The notes below the pieces were generated by a model. The model saw only the letters and a list, made by a program, of their open reading frames with translations. It had not been told where the DNA came from and made no database searches. From JACCXG01 sp963785755 (GTDB lineage: Bacteria; Acidobacteriota; Vicinamibacteria; Vicinamibacterales; 2-12-FULL-66-21), in NCBI GenBank assembly GCA_963785755.1, contig CAWAXG010000063.1:30864-94863 (forward strand): a stretch of 64,000 nucleotides of DNA, given 5' to 3'. Each line of letters starts with the position of its first letter. Position 1 is the stretch's first letter. Shown here piece after piece: positions 25,567 through 34,570 of this stretch. A program made the position numbers and the translations under genes.

Positions 25567-28221
25567 CTATTCCTGTCTCAGTGCAATAGCCGGTTCCACG
25601 CGAGCCGCGCGGAGCGCCGGGAAGAAGCTGCAGATCACGCCGACGATCAGGAGCGTAGCGGTCGCGGCAAGAAAGATGGACCAGTCGCGCGGGCTCACGC
25701 CGAAGAACAGCGTCGATGCCAGGTCCCCACCCAGGAAGACGATCGGAGCGCCGACGACGAAGCCGGCCACGACGAGCCACAGGGCTTCGCGGACGACGCT
25801 CCACAGCACGTGCGATCGGGATGCGCCGAGGGCCATGCGGATGCCGAACTCGGACGTGCGCCGCGCCACCGCATAAGAAAGGACGCCGAACAGGCCGAAG
25901 CCGGCCAGCCCGAGCGCTAGCGCGCCGAAGCCGGAGGCCAGGAATACGACGACGCGTTCCTGGCTGAGGCTGGCGCTGATCCGCTCATCGACCCAGCTGA
26001 TGGATCCGATTGGCATATCCGGAGCAGCCTGGCCGACCGCTCGTCGGACCGCGGCAATCGCGTGTGCCGGCTGACCCTTGGTCCGGACCTCGATGACGCG
26101 AGCGACGATCGGCCGCTGCTCCAACGGGAAGAACGCGGTTGGCACGGCCGCATCCTTCACGTTCAGCAGGCGCGCATCGTCCACGATGCCCACGATCTCG
26201 ATGTCCGGCCCGGACGGACCGAAATGCCGGCCAAGCGCATGTCCGTCTTTGAAATACCGCGCGGCAAGCGTCCTGTTGACGATCGCGACGCGCGGACTCT
26301 TCGCCCGATCGTGATCCGTGAACGGCCGGCCGCCGAGGAGACGCATGCCCATCGTCGAGAAGTAGTTCGGATCGATTGAATTGACCAGGAAGACAACCTG
26401 CTCGTCAGGAGCTGGTTGGTACCCCTCGATCTCGAACCCGTCCTCGCGCGCCCGGCAGTTGCCTTGTACGCCGCACATCGCCAGCGACACGGAACTGACC
26501 TCGGGAAGGGCTGCCACGCTGTCGCGCACGCGCCGCTGCAGCCCGGGCATCTCCTCCGGCTGTGTGCCTGCCAGGCGGGGATCGATGGTGACCGACAGCA
26601 GACGCTCTCGGTCGAAGCCGACGTCGACGTTCATCAGGTTGTGAAAGCTCTGCCCGAGCAGTCCGGTGGCGGTCACGAGGACCAGAGACAGCGCCACCTG
26701 CAACACCACGAGCAGACGCGCGGGTCTTGCGGCAGGTCCGATTGCGCCGCGACCGCCCGCCTTGAGCGCGCCGACGATGTCGAACCGTGTCGTGCGCCAG
26801 GCCGGCAGCAGGCCAAACAGCAGGACCGACGCGAGCGCCACACCCGCGGTGAAGCCGAGCACGCGGAGATCGAGGGCGGCGGTAAATGGCGCCGGACCGG
26901 TGGTCGACGCGGTCGCGGTGCGAAGGAGCAGATCGCCGGCCCAGCGCGCGAAGAGGACGGCTGCCGCACCGGCCAGCATGACGAGGATCACGCTCTCGGT
27001 GAGTAGCTGCTGGACCAGGCGAAGGCGGCCCGCTCCCATCGACATGCGCACCGCGATCTCGCGCTGACGCGCGGCCGCCCTGGCGAGCAGCAGGTTGGCG
27101 ACATTCGCGCAGGCGACGAGCAGCACGAGCGCCGCCATCACGATCAGCACGAGCAGCGGCGTATCGAACTGCTGCCGGAACAGCGAGAACCCCTTGGCGA
27201 ACGGCTCGAGCACAACGCGGGCATCGGTGTTCGCGAGGTCCTGCAGGCCGGCATTCAGCGCGCTCGCGGTCGCGGCGGATCCCTCCGGCCGGGCGCGGAC
27301 GATGACGTCGAGCCACCAGATTCGCTCCTGCGTCATCCACGGCTGGCTCTGGTCGGCACGATCCGCGCTGAAGTTCTGCGAGTACTTCACGGCCTGCTGC
27401 ATCGAGAGCGGCACCCAGACATCGACGGGAAACTCCAGCCAGACGCCGGCGAACCCTGGTGCCGCGATACCGGCGATCGTGTAGCTGGTGCCGTTGATCG
27501 TCAGCGTCCGGCCGAGCACGCCGTCTGCCCCGGCGAAGCGCCGCTGCCAGTACCCGTGACTGACAATCGCCACGGGAGCCGGGGCGAAGGAGCCCGGCGT
27601 GTTCTCGGGCAGCGGATGACCGTGAAGGCGAAGACCGAGGACGTCGAAGTAGTTCGCGGAGACGAGCTGCAGGGCGGCCGACTCGGGTTCGCTCGATCCG
27701 TCGACGCGTGTATGGACGCGCGCGACGCGGCTCATCGCGGCAATGTCGACGCCGTCCGGCGCGTTCTGCCGGAGCCGCTCGAACATGGGACCGGAGAAGC
27801 GATTCCCGGATGCAATCGGCAGCGGTGCGCGCACGGCGAACAGGCGATCGGGATCCGCGACCGGCAGCGTTCGCAGGACGACGGCGTTCAACAGGGAGAA
27901 GATCGCGGTATTCACGCCGATGCCGAGTCCGAGCGTGATGACGATCGTCGAGGTGACGAGGAGGTGTTTGCGCAGCATCCGCAGCGCGTAGCGCAGGTCC
28001 TGAACCATCATGGAGTAATGCTCCTTCGGGGCCTCCGCGGCGATGCCGCCGAGCGCTTCGAACCAGAGCCTGGCGCGCTCCGCCGGGCCCGCCGCGTCGC
28101 GATAGCGGTCGATGAACAGCAGGGTAAGCTCGCGCTGATACTCGTCGCGAAAGGCTCCCGGATAGAGCGACAGCAGCGCCCGAAAGGCTCTCGTGCTCCA
28201 GCTGTCGGTCCTGGCGTGCAT
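25567..28221 (-). CDS. ADOP family ABC transporter permease with N-terminal helical domain
   Basis: About 884 residues from ATG 28221 (an in-frame GTG lies at 28233). An N-terminal soluble domain of about 80 residues (LYPGAFRDEYQRELTLLFID, RARLWFEALGGI) precedes the permease; this is the ADOP N-terminal region seen in subfamily members with PadR regulators. TM1 is VTSTIVITLGLGIGVNTAIF. The first FtsX core contains LLVACANVANLLLARAAARQ, and the last reads FGVLSYAVARRTSEFGIRMA and ends ARVEPAIALRQE. Frame intact. A perfect inverted repeat overlaps the likely promoter upstream. No PadR gene is adjacent. Confidence 0.9.
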   Translation of the reverse strand: MHARTDSWSTRAFRALLSLYPGAFRDEYQRELTLLFIDRYRDAAGPAERARLWFEALGGIAAEAPKEHYSMMVQDLRYALRMLRKHLLVTSTIVITLGLGIGVNTAIFSLLNAVVLRTLPVADPDRLFAVRAPLPIASGNRFSGPMFERLRQNAPDGVDIAAMSRVARVHTRVDGSSEPESAALQLVSANYFDVLGLRLHGHPLPENTPGSFAPAPVAIVSHGYWQRRFAGADGVLGRTLTINGTSYTIAGIAAPGFAGVWLEFPVDVWVPLSMQQAVKYSQNFSADRADQSQPWMTQERIWWLDVIVRARPEGSAATASALNAGLQDLANTDARVVLEPFAKGFSLFRQQFDTPLLVLIVMAALVLLVACANVANLLLARAAARQREIAVRMSMGAGRLRLVQQLLTESVILVMLAGAAAVLFARWAGDLLLRTATASTTGPAPFTAALDLRVLGFTAGVALASVLLFGLLPAWRTTRFDIVGALKAGGRGAIGPAARPARLLVVLQVALSLVLVTATGLLGQSFHNLMNVDVGFDRERLLSVTIDPRLAGTQPEEMPGLQRRVRDSVAALPEVSSVSLAMCGVQGNCRAREDGFEIEGYQPAPDEQVVFLVNSIDPNYFSTMGMRLLGGRPFTDHDRAKSPRVAIVNRTLAARYFKDGHALGRHFGPSGPDIEIVGIVDDARLLNVKDAAVPTAFFPLEQRPIVARVIEVRTKGQPAHAIAAVRRAVGQAAPDMPIGSISWVDERISASLSQERVVVFLASGFGALALGLAGFGLFGVLSYAVARRTSEFGIRMALGASRSHVLWSVVREALWLVVAGFVVGAPIVFLGGDLASTLFFGVSPRDWSIFLAATATLLIVGVICSFFPALRAARVEPAIALRQE

Positions 28222-28240
28222 CGATCCTGGCACCCGGCGA

Positions 28241-28261
28241 CTATAGCATTACTTGCTATAG
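28241..28261 (-). promoter_or_regulatory. CTATAGCA inverted repeat, candidate operator
   Basis: CTATAGCA-TTACT-TGCTATAG is a perfect 8-bp dyad with a 5-base spacer, about 20 bases upstream of the permease ATG. TATAGT within it could serve as a -10 box, so a bound dimer would block transcription. PadR-type control is usual for this permease family but is inference here. Confidence 0.55.
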
Positions 28262-28379
28262 TTGAATGCGAACGAAAGCACACTGCGCCCGGACACGAAT
28301 CCTTCGTGAAAGGCTGAAGCTTGAGAGAGGGGGGCGGAAGGCGTTGCGGGACGTGTAGTGCGAGCGTAGGAGTGCCGAA

Positions 28380-28760
28380 CTATTCGAAGAACGTGCCGCG
28401 CGGGACCCGGCGTCCGTACCACACGTGCGTGCGCTGGCCGTTTCTGATCAGGTGGAAGTGAGGCAGGCCGGTGCCGTGGCGCTCGGGGCCGACGAGTTGA
28501 CCTCCCACACGCCGGGCAAACTGTCGCACTTGTCGTGCCGTGCCGCGGACGAACACGCCCGGCATTCGACGCGCGGCAGTCCTCGCGGCTTCGGGGGCGA
28601 GCCGCCTGCCCACGGCGCGGAACAAAGGGGCGGCGCCACGGGCGCCGACAGCAGCCACCCGCAGCACCAGCGGCCAGAATGGATCCGGGCCCCCACTTGC
28701 GGCAGGAGGTGCGAGTACATCCTCGTCAGTCAGCAGATCGTCGTGGAACAGGTCGTACAT
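28380..28760 (-). CDS. hypothetical protein with acidic N terminus and His-rich C terminus
   Basis: The 126-residue protein from ATG 28760 starts MYDLFHDDLLTDEDVLAPP. It continues with an alanine/arginine-rich basic middle (RRLAPEAARTAARRMPG) and ends HGTGLPHFHLIRNGQRTHVW, then YGRRVPRGTFFE. I recognise no family. The acidic start followed by a basic body resembles, on a small scale, the bipolar proteins at 38922-41226, so it may belong to the same island. The histidine-rich end could bind metal or be catalytic; this is speculation. Confidence 0.6.
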   Translation of the reverse strand: MYDLFHDDLLTDEDVLAPPAASGGPDPFWPLVLRVAAVGARGAAPLFRAVGRRLAPEAARTAARRMPGVFVRGTARQVRQFARRVGGQLVGPERHGTGLPHFHLIRNGQRTHVWYGRRVPRGTFFE

Positions 28761-29016
28761 CGCGGAAGGATGCTGGCACGCGTCGAGCGCAACAACCAGT
28801 CGCACGTTCAAGGGACAGCTCCGTGCGTCTCGCAATCGCGCCGCGCGTCGGGACAATCACGTTGCCGCCGATTTTTCCCGGCACTAGAATCACCGCAGGA
28901 CGATCGATCCTGCGGTTGCACTCGCGCCGCCGCTCCTGAAGCGCAACTGCCGAGCTGCGCGGCGCTTTTCCATTCGCCGGCCGCGTGCGCTCGAAGTGCA
29001 AACGCCACGTCCGCCA

Positions 29017-29810
29017 ATGGCCCGTGTTCTGCTCGTCGATGATGACCCCGGTACCTGGAAACGTGGGGCGCCCTTCTGCGCCGCGACGGCTTCGATGTGC
29101 TGGCGGCACGATCGGGCGAGCGTGGACTGGAGCTCGCGCTTCACCACGGGCCCGACATCATCGTCATCGATCTTCGCCTGCCGGATATGTCGGGGGTCGA
29201 GCTTCTCGAGCAGCTGAGGGCCCGTGGGCTCAGCACGCCCGCCCTTCTCGTGACCGGATTCGGGACGATTCGATCGGCCGTCGAAGCCATCAGGCTCGGC
29301 GCCGTCGACTACATCGAAAAGCCGCTGATTGGCGAAGACGTGATTCGAGCCGTCGAAAACGGCCTGTCGAGTCATGCCGCGGCTCGGCCCGACCCGGCAT
29401 CTCACGATTCTGTAACGACCGAGGCCCACGGCGCCCGCCGATGGGCCACCGCCGTTACGCGAATCATCGACTTACCCGCTGATCCGAAGACGATTGGCGG
29501 ATGGGGTCGTGCCATCGGCGTGTCCCGCGGCACGCTGAAGAACTGGTGCCGCACGATCGGCCTCTCGTCGAAGCGCTCGCTCGATTTCGGACGCCTGCTT
29601 CGCGCGGTGATCCGGCAGAATGCCAACGGCATCCGACCTGAGCATTCGCTCGATGTCGTAGATCAACGGACGCTGTCGCGGCTGCTGTCCTTCGGTGGCG
29701 CGACTTCTCATGTGCTGCCGCCGCACGTCGACGCCTTCCTCGAAAGTCAGGTGCTGATCCGTGACGCGGTCGTGCTGTCCGAACTTCGCCGCGCCCTGCA
29801 TTTCCGGTGA
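29017..29810 (+). CDS. orphan response regulator with AraC-like HTH output (one frameshift)
   Basis: ATG 29017 opens MARVLLVDDDPGT with the acidic pocket of a receiver domain. After a frame change near 29065 the frame continues LLRRDGFDVLAARSGE, with the phospho-acceptor in IIVIDLRLPDMSG, the switch threonine in LLVTGFG and the conserved lysine in YIEKPL. The C-terminal half, about 140 residues, holds a single helix-turn-helix (AIGVSRGTLKNWCRTIGLS) and a helical tail (DVVDQRTLSRLLSFGG). It is neither OmpR, NarL nor NtrC type. No histidine kinase is nearby. It lies at the edge of the accessory island and may regulate it. Confidence 0.75.
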
Positions 29811-29990
29811 ACCCTCGTGCTGCGGCCTGATGGCCAAAAGTACGGCCTCTTTTGCCCGCTCGATCCATTGACTGCGCACGCCGCGGGGATCTACGGTTCG
29901 TCTGCTACCACGAACAAGCGACTAGTCGCGTCGACGACATTGCGCTGACATTAGCAGTCTCGCTCGTGCAACTGCGACGTGGAGGGCGCT

Positions 29991-31124
29991 ATGGACCGGT
30001 CAGCTTTCGAGCTCGGCATGCTCACGCCACCCCGTGACCGCGACGATCCTGACGATGTGCTTCAGTTGGTCGACGAGTGGGTCCGCCAATTCGAGTCTGA
30101 TACCGGTGCGCAATGGGATGAGTCCGAGCGATCCCCGGCGCCGCCGAAACGCGCTCGCGTCGAGGACCGCCCGAGGTCAATCGCTCAGATGCGTTCGGAG
30201 TGGAGCCGTCTGGCTGGAGGCGCCAGGCGGACCGACAGCGTTGCCGAGCCGGAGGCTCCGGCACCCCCGACCCGGAACCAACCGCTGCCGCTGAAGTCGG
30301 CAGGCCTGCAGACCACATTCAGCGATAGCGTGGGTGGATCGATTTCACTGTTCCACGTCGATGGCCGTCTGCAGCATCGCGGCACCGTGTCGGTATCCGG
30401 CAGCGGCATGGTCGAAGCCGCATGCCGCGACATCAGGCTGCCTGGGCACGTGAGACGCGCCTTCGAATTCATCGCAGCCTGGTTCGGATTCCCGTTCGAT
30501 GCCGTCAATCTCCATCGCGTCGACGATCGGATCCTGAGCTGGGGGTTCTGGCCTTTCGCCGGCGACGTGTTCGTCAGGTGCCTCCATGAATGGAAGCGGC
30601 AGGAACCAGAACCATTCGCGGCCTACTGCGGCGCGTTTGGCATCGATGTGACGGACACCGAAGACGGGACCGGCCAACCGATCCTGGGCGTGCGTTCCGA
30701 GAGCCGGCAGCTCCAGGGCCGGGCCGCTGAATGGGCGATCGCGTCCGAGCCGCAGCTGCTCGCGGTTCTCGCGCGCGCGGGTCGCGACGCGGCGGCGCAG
30801 AAGACTCAGGTGGAAGTGGCGCTCGCGAACTGGGTCACCCCCATTCTCTTCCAGCCCTGGGACACGGCGGCCGACGGTGAGCGCCTGACCCTCGACGTAT
30901 TGAAATCACCACGGAGCATTGCCGTCCTCCTGTATCTCGTTCGTCGTCACGGACACCGGGCCGCGATCCGGCTCCAGCGGTCGGTCAACGAGCGGTGCCG
31001 CCCGAACGATGACGAGGAGGCATGGTTGAGTGGCGTCGTGCGCGTGCTTCGTCACACGAAGCGGGAGCACGATGTCAGTGAAGTCCTGCGAATCGCGTCG
31101 TCTCCGGAACTGGCGGCGGAGTGA
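29991..31124 (+). CDS. hypothetical protein, possible lysozyme-like core
   Basis: The 377-residue protein starts at ATG 29991 after GTGGAGGGCGCT. The first 100 residues are acidic and proline-rich (PPRDRDDPDDVLQLVDEW). A middle region reads FEFIAAWFGFPFDAVNLHRV, then DDRILSWGFWPFAGDVFVRC and AAYCGAFGIDV. The ILSWGF-x-x-FAG pattern weakly recalls lysozyme-like hydrolases, but the acidic residue expected in the first part (E-G-G-like) is not evident, so an inactive fold or an unrelated family is equally possible. The C-terminal third is helical. It is followed 40 bases later by the LuxR-type gene. Confidence 0.55.
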   Translation: MDRSAFELGMLTPPRDRDDPDDVLQLVDEWVRQFESDTGAQWDESERSPAPPKRARVEDRPRSIAQMRSEWSRLAGGARRTDSVAEPEAPAPPTRNQPLPLKSAGLQTTFSDSVGGSISLFHVDGRLQHRGTVSVSGSGMVEAACRDIRLPGHVRRAFEFIAAWFGFPFDAVNLHRVDDRILSWGFWPFAGDVFVRCLHEWKRQEPEPFAAYCGAFGIDVTDTEDGTGQPILGVRSESRQLQGRAAEWAIASEPQLLAVLARAGRDAAAQKTQVEVALANWVTPILFQPWDTAADGERLTLDVLKSPRSIAVLLYLVRRHGHRAAIRLQRSVNERCRPNDDEEAWLSGVVRVLRHTKREHDVSEVLRIASSPELAAE

Positions 31125-31164
31125 CGGCGATTTCAACGAACCGCTGTTAATCGGAGGGGCGCCG

Positions 31165-31563
31165 ATGCCGAAGGCCCCGCTGTTGAATCGAAGCAAGAAA
31201 GTGCTGGACTTCATCGGCCCGGCACGCCAACCCGATGCGTTCACCGACGCACAGGGCAGGTCCACAGCGCCGGAGCTGAAGGTTGCCGGCCGCAGGTACC
31301 GCCTCGTCCTTGTCGATCCCGAAGAAACGGCTGAGACGCCGTCCTCCATCGTTGAACTGCTGACCCCTCGCGAGCTGCAGATCGTCGCGCTCGTCGCCGC
31401 CGGCAACGTCAACAAGCAGGTCGCCGACGTGCTGCGCATCAGCGAGTGGACGGTGTCGACGCACCTGCGGCGAATCTTCGCGAAGCTCGGCGTCGACACG
31501 CGGGCGGCGATGGTCTCCCGCTGCCTCGAAGCAATCGCCAGGGCGACCACAGACCCCACGTGA
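31165..31563 (+). CDS. LuxR-type HTH transcriptional regulator
   Basis: The 132-residue protein starts at ATG 31165, just after CGGAGGGGCGCCG. The N-terminal half (KKVLDFIGPARQPDAFTD, RYRLVLVDPEE) is short and of unknown fold. The C-terminal half is a clear LuxR/GerE domain: LTPRELQIVALVAAGNVNKQ, then VADVLRISEWTVSTHLRRIF. With no receiver or autoinducer domain, its activity is probably set by abundance or partner binding. It ends two bases before the convergent stop of the DUF4438 gene, the last gene of the operon coming from the right, which makes it a candidate regulator of that operon. Confidence 0.85.
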   Translation: MPKAPLLNRSKKVLDFIGPARQPDAFTDAQGRSTAPELKVAGRRYRLVLVDPEETAETPSSIVELLTPRELQIVALVAAGNVNKQVADVLRISEWTVSTHLRRIFAKLGVDTRAAMVSRCLEAIARATTDPT

Positions 31564-31565
31564 CG

Positions 31566-32621
31566 CTACGACCGTCGGTCCGCGATCAGCGCGCGAGGGC
31601 GAACCGCCAGGCCGAGCGCTGGCCGCGCGGCTCTCCGCCAGACGAGCGAACGCTCTTCCGCGCCCGGCGGCGTCGATGGCGCAATGCGGTCCCGGATCCC
31701 GAGCGTGAGCGCGATGTTCGCGCGGCCGGAATACACAGGAAGGATGGCGCCCGCCGTGGAGATGAGGAGCGGCGTGACGCCTGGCCCGTGCCCGGCGACG
31801 CTGCTGTCCGAGTGGACGACGACTCCCACGGTGACGGCGCCGGCACGCCGGCTCGCCCCGAACCGGGCATCCAGCCCGCAGATGGCCACGAAATCGCCAA
31901 AGCGCAGCGTGTCCAGCCTGAAGCGGCGCACGAGCCCGCGATCCGACAGCTGGATGTCGGTATCGCCAAACACCCCTTCCTGCCGTCCGAGTCCCGAACC
32001 CATCACGCCGGCGGGCACGATGTGCGTCACAGGCACGTGCAGGTGGGAGCCGTGTCCACGTACGCCCCATCGGGCCAGCAGGCGCGGTGAAAGATTCATC
32101 GCGCGCACGCCAGGGTAATCGCGCAGCGCAAGTCCCTGCCCGATCGCGGTCACCTGAATGCGATCGCCGATGAGAAGCCGCCTGACGACGTCGGGCTGGA
32201 AATCGATGAGCAGATTGTTGATGCCGCCATGCTTGCCGGTAACGGTGCCGACACTACCGGCGGCCGGGCCGCTGACGACCCTGGCGACGTTGCCGACGCA
32301 CGAATACAGCAGCAGGCCGCGATTGGGAGCCCCCGGGCTGCCACCCGCCTCGCGATCCCTGTTGCGTACGGACACCCCCGGCTCGACGTGATCGGCGGCG
32401 AGTCCGGTCGCGCGATCGCCAACCCGCTTGTTGAGCGCGATGCCGCCTGTGCCGGGAACGATCCTCAGCACGCCGTCGCGGCCGATGCGATAAGCGCCAC
32501 CCCGGACGAGTGCGTTGGCGACCTGGCCGGACACGGCCATGGCGACCAGCGCTTCGCGATTGGTGCGCGGCGCATCGGGCCTTCGGGCCGGAGGCGTTCG
32601 TCGGGTGCTCGGGACCGACAT
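31566..32621 (-). CDS. DUF4438 domain protein
   Basis: The 351-residue protein starts at ATG 32621, two bases after the preceding stop. It matches my recollection of DUF4438 over most of its length: VLRIVPGTGGIALNKRVGD, ATGLAADHVEPGVSV, VTGKHGGINNLLIDF, GDRIQVTAIGQGLALRDYPG, PVTHIVPAGVMGSGLG and TVGVVVHSDSSVAGHGPGVT. A structure from Thermotoga exists for the family but no function is assigned to my knowledge. Its conserved His/Asp/Gly motifs look intact. As the last gene of the seven-gene operon, it is the only member besides the HEXXH protein that belongs to a family I can name. Confidence 0.82.
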   Translation of the reverse strand: MSVPSTRRTPPARRPDAPRTNREALVAMAVSGQVANALVRGGAYRIGRDGVLRIVPGTGGIALNKRVGDRATGLAADHVEPGVSVRNRDREAGGSPGAPNRGLLLYSCVGNVARVVSGPAAGSVGTVTGKHGGINNLLIDFQPDVVRRLLIGDRIQVTAIGQGLALRDYPGVRAMNLSPRLLARWGVRGHGSHLHVPVTHIVPAGVMGSGLGRQEGVFGDTDIQLSDRGLVRRFRLDTLRFGDFVAICGLDARFGASRRAGAVTVGVVVHSDSSVAGHGPGVTPLLISTAGAILPVYSGRANIALTLGIRDRIAPSTPPGAEERSLVWRRAARPALGLAVRPRALIADRRS

Positions 32622-32623
32622 GT

Positions 32624-33442
32624 TCACACCCGATGCCAGAACACCGACGCACGTCCCCACAACCGCGCGACGCCATCGTCATCGAGTCCTCGGTCAGCTC
32701 CGCCGAACACCGGGAAACCAGGGATGATGACGTGCACCGCGACCAGGACGATGCCGGCCCAGCCGATCGGCGCCAGTCCGGTACGGGCGAGCGCCACCCG
32801 CAGCCAGCGGATCGACGGCGCGTCCGCGTGTGCGACCTCGGTTGTCGTGACACCCCACGCATCGAGGTAATCACAGAGTGCCGGACGCCGCTTCGCGTCC
32901 GCCTCGAGCCGCGTCAGGATGAAGGCTCCATAGGGCTCGAGGGCCGCGCACAGCGCGACGGCATCGCCGATGCAGGCGGCCACCGTCTGGCCGCGAGGCA
33001 AGTCGTACTCGGACTCGGTCATCGCGTGATGCACGCCGCGCTGCAGCTGTTCGTACCGATCGCGGAGCTTCCGATCGACGTCGGGCGGCGTGAAGCACTC
33101 ATCGGCCCGCTCGCCGACGTAATAGAGCGGCAACGCCGCGAGATCGTCGTCGTACGGCAGCCGATCCCACTGCGCGAGCTCCTCGCCGATGATGTCTGCC
33201 TCGGTATCCATGTCGAGCTTGCGCATCGCGGCGCAGTACGGGCTCGGGGTCAGGCGGCGGGCGTCGTCGAGATAGCCGCGGGTATTGCGCAGCACGCGTT
33301 GCAGCTCCTGCGGCAGCCAGACCGCGAAGTTTCGCGCGAGCCGCGCGACCAGCAGCTGTCCGTGGCGCGAGAGCGCGAGGCGCGCGTCGACCACACAGGG
33401 CGTACGGGAAACCTCCCCCCACATGGCGCTCGCGGATCCCAC
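32624..33442 (-). CDS. hypothetical protein with C-terminal membrane segment
   Basis: 272 residues from GTG 33442, or 266 from ATG 33424. The first gene codon lies three bases after the upstream stop. The body is helical and tyrosine/arginine-rich (YLDDARRLTPSPYCAAMRKL, YEQLQRGVHHAMTESEYDLP). Residues about 220-245 (GLAPIGWAGIVLVAVHVIIP) form one hydrophobic segment, suggesting a tail anchor. No family recognised. Cysteines occur at several positions but in no clear motif. Operon position argues for function with its neighbours. Confidence 0.7.
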   Translation of the reverse strand: MGSASAMWGEVSRTPCVVDARLALSRHGQLLVARLARNFAVWLPQELQRVLRNTRGYLDDARRLTPSPYCAAMRKLDMDTEADIIGEELAQWDRLPYDDDLAALPLYYVGERADECFTPPDVDRKLRDRYEQLQRGVHHAMTESEYDLPRGQTVAACIGDAVALCAALEPYGAFILTRLEADAKRRPALCDYLDAWGVTTTEVAHADAPSIRWLRVALARTGLAPIGWAGIVLVAVHVIIPGFPVFGGADRGLDDDGVARLWGRASVFWHRV

Positions 33443-33445
33443 CGC

Positions 33446-34549
33446 CTAACGGGCCGCCATCGCCCCGGACACGTCGGGCCGCGATTGCAGGATCCCGCGC
33501 AGGGCTGATGCGACGCCGCCGAAGGCGCGGCCTTCCGGCACCATCCGGTAAGCGGCGAGCCATTCCTCCGCGACCGGCCCGAGCGGCTGCATCTGCGCCT
33601 GGAACAGGTTGAAGTCACGAACGGAGAACGGCTCCGAGGCCACGAACTCCAGCAGCCGCCGGCCGGCGTCGGCCAGCTTGATGCGCTGGGAGATCTCCGC
33701 CTGTCCGCCGAGATAGCGCTCGGACACGAACTCGATCACGTCCCACTTCGTGTTGGCGTCGAAGGCGCGTTTGATGTCCGGTGTCTCGAGCATGTCGAGC
33801 ACGACTTTGAGATAGTTGCCGGTTTCCACGGTCAACGCGTAGAGGTTGCCGTAGGTGGCCCGATCGAGTCCCCATCGCAGGTCCGTGCCGAGGCGCTGAA
33901 TCGTTGCCTGACTGCCGAACGGACGCTGATTGATCAACTGGCTGCCGCGGATGACTTCCCCGATCAGCAGGTCACGGAAGTACTGGGCAATCGCGGCGTT
34001 GAACGCGACGAACTGGCGGTGGAAGTTGCGGTAGACGACCGCGCGCGGCGGCGGCGCAATCACGCCGTAGTTGAAGGCCCTCCGGTAGGCCAGCTGCCGG
34101 TCGCGCGGCTTGTAGCGAAGCGGGTGATGTTTTTCAACCAGGTACAACGCGCGCGCGCCAGGTCCGCGCTGGATGCGCATGCGGCCGTCGTGGAACATCC
34201 GCAGCAGGACCCCGACGACCTGGAACACCTTCATCCGCTCGTGCTGGTAGATGTAATAGAGCTCGGCCGCCGCGTGGATCTGGCTCTGCACGACGGAGTC
34301 GTCGAAGTCCGGCTGCAGACGCTGAGTGGACACGTCCTCGAAGGCCATGGGCCCTTTCGCCCCGAGGCCGACCAGGTCGAGAAACGCGGTCGGACCCGAG
34401 CCGTCGGCGCCGACGCGAAGCAGCTCTTCCGCGCGCTTCTGGAACTCCTCCTGGTAGCGTGCTCGCTCTTCGGTCGGGACCGCCGCCAGCGCGTCGCGGA
34501 CGAACTGCGAGAACAGCCGCTGAAGTTCATCTTTGGTTTTCAGGCTCAT
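33446..34549 (-). CDS. conserved-looking hypothetical protein, helical
   Basis: The 367-residue protein from ATG 34549 has an intact frame. It begins with a charged coiled-coil-like stretch (TKDELQRLFSQFVRDALA, EERARYQEEFQKRAEELL), then AELYYIYQHERMKVFQVVGV and VYRNFHRQFVAFNAAIAQYF, and RRLLEFVASEPFSVRDFNLF near the end. It has no signal peptide, no long membrane segment and no catalytic motif I recognise. Dense aromatic and charged residues suggest a structured cytoplasmic or scaffold protein. It sits between the very large protein upstream (21-base gap) and the small anchored protein downstream (3-base gap). Confidence 0.72.
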   Translation of the reverse strand: MSLKTKDELQRLFSQFVRDALAAVPTEERARYQEEFQKRAEELLRVGADGSGPTAFLDLVGLGAKGPMAFEDVSTQRLQPDFDDSVVQSQIHAAAELYYIYQHERMKVFQVVGVLLRMFHDGRMRIQRGPGARALYLVEKHHPLRYKPRDRQLAYRRAFNYGVIAPPPRAVVYRNFHRQFVAFNAAIAQYFRDLLIGEVIRGSQLINQRPFGSQATIQRLGTDLRWGLDRATYGNLYALTVETGNYLKVVLDMLETPDIKRAFDANTKWDVIEFVSERYLGGQAEISQRIKLADAGRRLLEFVASEPFSVRDFNLFQAQMQPLGPVAEEWLAAYRMVPEGRAFGGVASALRGILQSRPDVSGAMAAR

Positions 34550-34570
34550 GGCGTCACCTAGTCCCGAAAG

